DNA from: Dimorphilus gyrociliatus
Lineage: Eukaryota > Annelida > Polychaeta > Dinophilidae
NCBI GenBank assembly: GCA_904063045.1
Contig: CAJFCJ010000028.1
Coordinates: 935,230-999,229 of the forward strand
Length of the DNA stretch: 64,000 bases
Reading direction: 5' to 3'
Under the pieces are notes generated by a model. It saw only the letters and a list, made by a program, of their open reading frames with translations. It was not told where the DNA came from and ran no database searches. Numbering within the stretch: position 1 is the stretch's first letter; the number at the start of each line of letters is the position of its first letter. A program made the position numbers and the translations under genes. Of this stretch, positions 62,669-64,000 are shown in pieces.

Positions 62669-63926
62669 TCAACCAATAATCGTATTCTCTTTTTTAAAAC
62701 ATAATCTTAGTGGTTTAAATAACTGTTTAAAGTATTCGTTAATCCTTTTTCTGAATTGTTCTTGAAGTATTATATATATAAAACAGTTTGTGCAATTGTT
62801 TAAATAAAATGTATCGTGCAGTATTAAATATTTTGGTATTATACTAAATGTACCAAGCCAGAATGGTATCCATGAAACTATAAATATAACAGTTATACCA
62901 AATAGCATACTTGCTGATTTAATTTGAATTTTTAATGAAGATAATGACGTTGACCCAATTTCTTGAGCTGAAAAAGAGATAAGAAGATAATCTACTGAAA
63001 TATTTACAACACGTGTTAAGATTAATGCCTTACTATTTCTATTTTCTGCTGTTTGTCCGTTGAAGCCGGTCCGCCTAGATCGCTTAACTCTTTTATAGAT
63101 AACTATATAGATTGATGTATAAGAGAAGATAATTTCAGCAACGACAAATAGAAACGTAAAGACAAATAGTATGCCAACTAGAAGAGGCCCTATTCTACCC
63201 GTCATATGACAAATAAACTTTCCAGTTTTTTCATTTACTTCATAATCAAAAAAGACGCCGGTGAGCGTTCCAGCAATGAGAGTACTAGAGAAAACATTAA
63301 CCAAGTTTATAATCATTACGTGTTTCTTTTGTAGAATGTGAGGTTTACGAACGGAGAACCTAATGTAATTTCCAGCGGGTAACATATTAATTGTGCAATT
63401 TCTTTTATATACTTATATAATATTTTTTATATGAGAAAGAAAGACCGAGATAGATTTAGTATGTATAATCTTTTGAAACTTTTTAATATAATATCATTTT
63501 TATTACTCTACAAAGAAAGAACTTTTTCCTTTTCAGTTATTTCTAAGACATAATGAGGCATTTATACATTTTTTCCTTTCTATTATCCATTGGAAATTAC
63601 GCAAACCATCTTTCAAGAGCAACCGAACCAACTGTCGTTACCGAATAGGCGGCTAATGAAAAACTTACTGCCATTAGAGATTTACACAAGTATACTTTAT
63701 TTAAAAGTCCAATCTGTAAACAAATTGCTATTGGAATTGCTAATAAACAATTTAGTAAATCCACGATAGCTAATATTTTAATTAAAAAATTTGAAGAAGT
63801 TGACGACTTTATTCCTTCTGGATAGAATATAATGATTAATAAATTAGAAGGTATACCAATTAGCATGTAGGAAGACATAACTATAATATAAGCCAAGAGA
63901 GATGTACTTATAACGACAGCCATCAT
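62669..63926 (-). CDS. Divergent class A (rhodopsin-type) GPCR
   Basis: Two exons (63601-63926 and 62669-63401), 352 aa from MMAVV; the second Met is equally possible. Seven helices: TM1 with GIPSNLLIIIF (the conserved Asn), TM2 with LAIVDLLNCLLAIP (the conserved Asp), the TM3 Cys (LCKSL) and its end ALERWFA in place of DRY, TM4 about 140-160, TM5 with LFVFTFLFVVAEIIF, TM6 with IVSWIPFW (the FxxxWxP motif), TM7 with TNCFIYIIL where NPxxY has become NCFIY. An extracellular-loop Cys (KFICHM) can pair with the TM3 Cys. The N-terminus is very short, without clear sequons. The hydrophobic stretch in the third inner loop (VVNISVDYLLISFS) may be a retained in-frame 45 bp intron. Ligand unknown; a peptide- or amine-type receptor cannot be told apart here. 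Confidence 0.88.
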
Positions 63927-64000
63927 TGTAATGTTGTAAGAATATTATTTATGCTAATCAGATCACATATTTTTAAGTCTCTTGCTATATTTTCTCTTAC
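63927..64000. other. 5' flank of the GPCR gene
   Basis: 74 bp upstream of the GPCR start codon to the window end. Nothing identifiable. Confidence 0.4.

Overview
This is eukaryotic nuclear DNA from an invertebrate animal. It is AT-rich (I judge about 30% GC by eye), with GT-AG introns mostly of 47-300 bp and multi-exon genes encoding typical bilaterian proteins: a TRPA channel pair, a GT92 glycosyltransferase, a RING protein, ORP3/6/7, WAC, eIF4B, a K2P channel and a class A GPCR. Small introns and closely spaced genes suggest a compact genome. GT92 and RING/propeller proteins fit a lophotrochozoan-like animal, but I cannot name the species. I assembled gene models by hand from splice sites; every exon junction listed keeps the reading frame.

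Layout. 1-9.8 kb (minus): two tandem TRPA-type ankyrin channel genes. The left one runs off the window edge before its membrane domain; the right one is complete (20 exons, 1397 aa). 10.6-11.0 kb (plus): a small secreted cysteine protein, divergent from the TRPA gene. 12.9-14.2 kb (plus): an intronless GT92 glycosyltransferase. 15.2-16.8 kb (plus): a PANK4-like pantothenate-kinase-fold protein that looks catalytically dead. 17.4 kb (plus): a candidate 53-aa single-pass membrane microprotein. 19.0-20.3 kb (minus): RING plus probable beta-propeller. 20.75-31.9 kb (minus): an ORP3/6/7 oxysterol-binding-protein homologue with two candidate first exons. 35.2-38.8 kb (plus): the WAC orthologue, 13 exons. 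39.6-44.8 kb (minus): eIF4B, 16 exons, convergent with WAC. 45.9 kb (plus): tRNA-Gly(UCC). 48.5-56.4 kb (minus): a two-pore-domain potassium channel with a 6.5 kb intron. 56.4-62.7 kb: gene-poor, microsatellite-rich. 62.7-63.9 kb (minus): a divergent rhodopsin-type GPCR.

The genes do not form one pathway. The left 18 kb holds fast-evolving sensory or extracellular genes (TRPA pair, secreted peptide, GT92, degenerate PanK). The centre holds conserved housekeeping genes (lipid transfer at ER contacts, transcription-coupled H2B ubiquitination/autophagy adaptor, translation initiation). The right side holds excitability and signalling genes (K2P, GPCR) with long AT-rich flanks.

I found no clear-cut new multi-gene system. 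The best leads are the TRPA pair with its divergent secreted peptide, the stand-alone PANK4-like pseudokinase, the microprotein, a TISU-like start on eIF4B, and two recurrent non-coding motifs (TAGGCCTA palindromes and GGTGGCGC-type sites).
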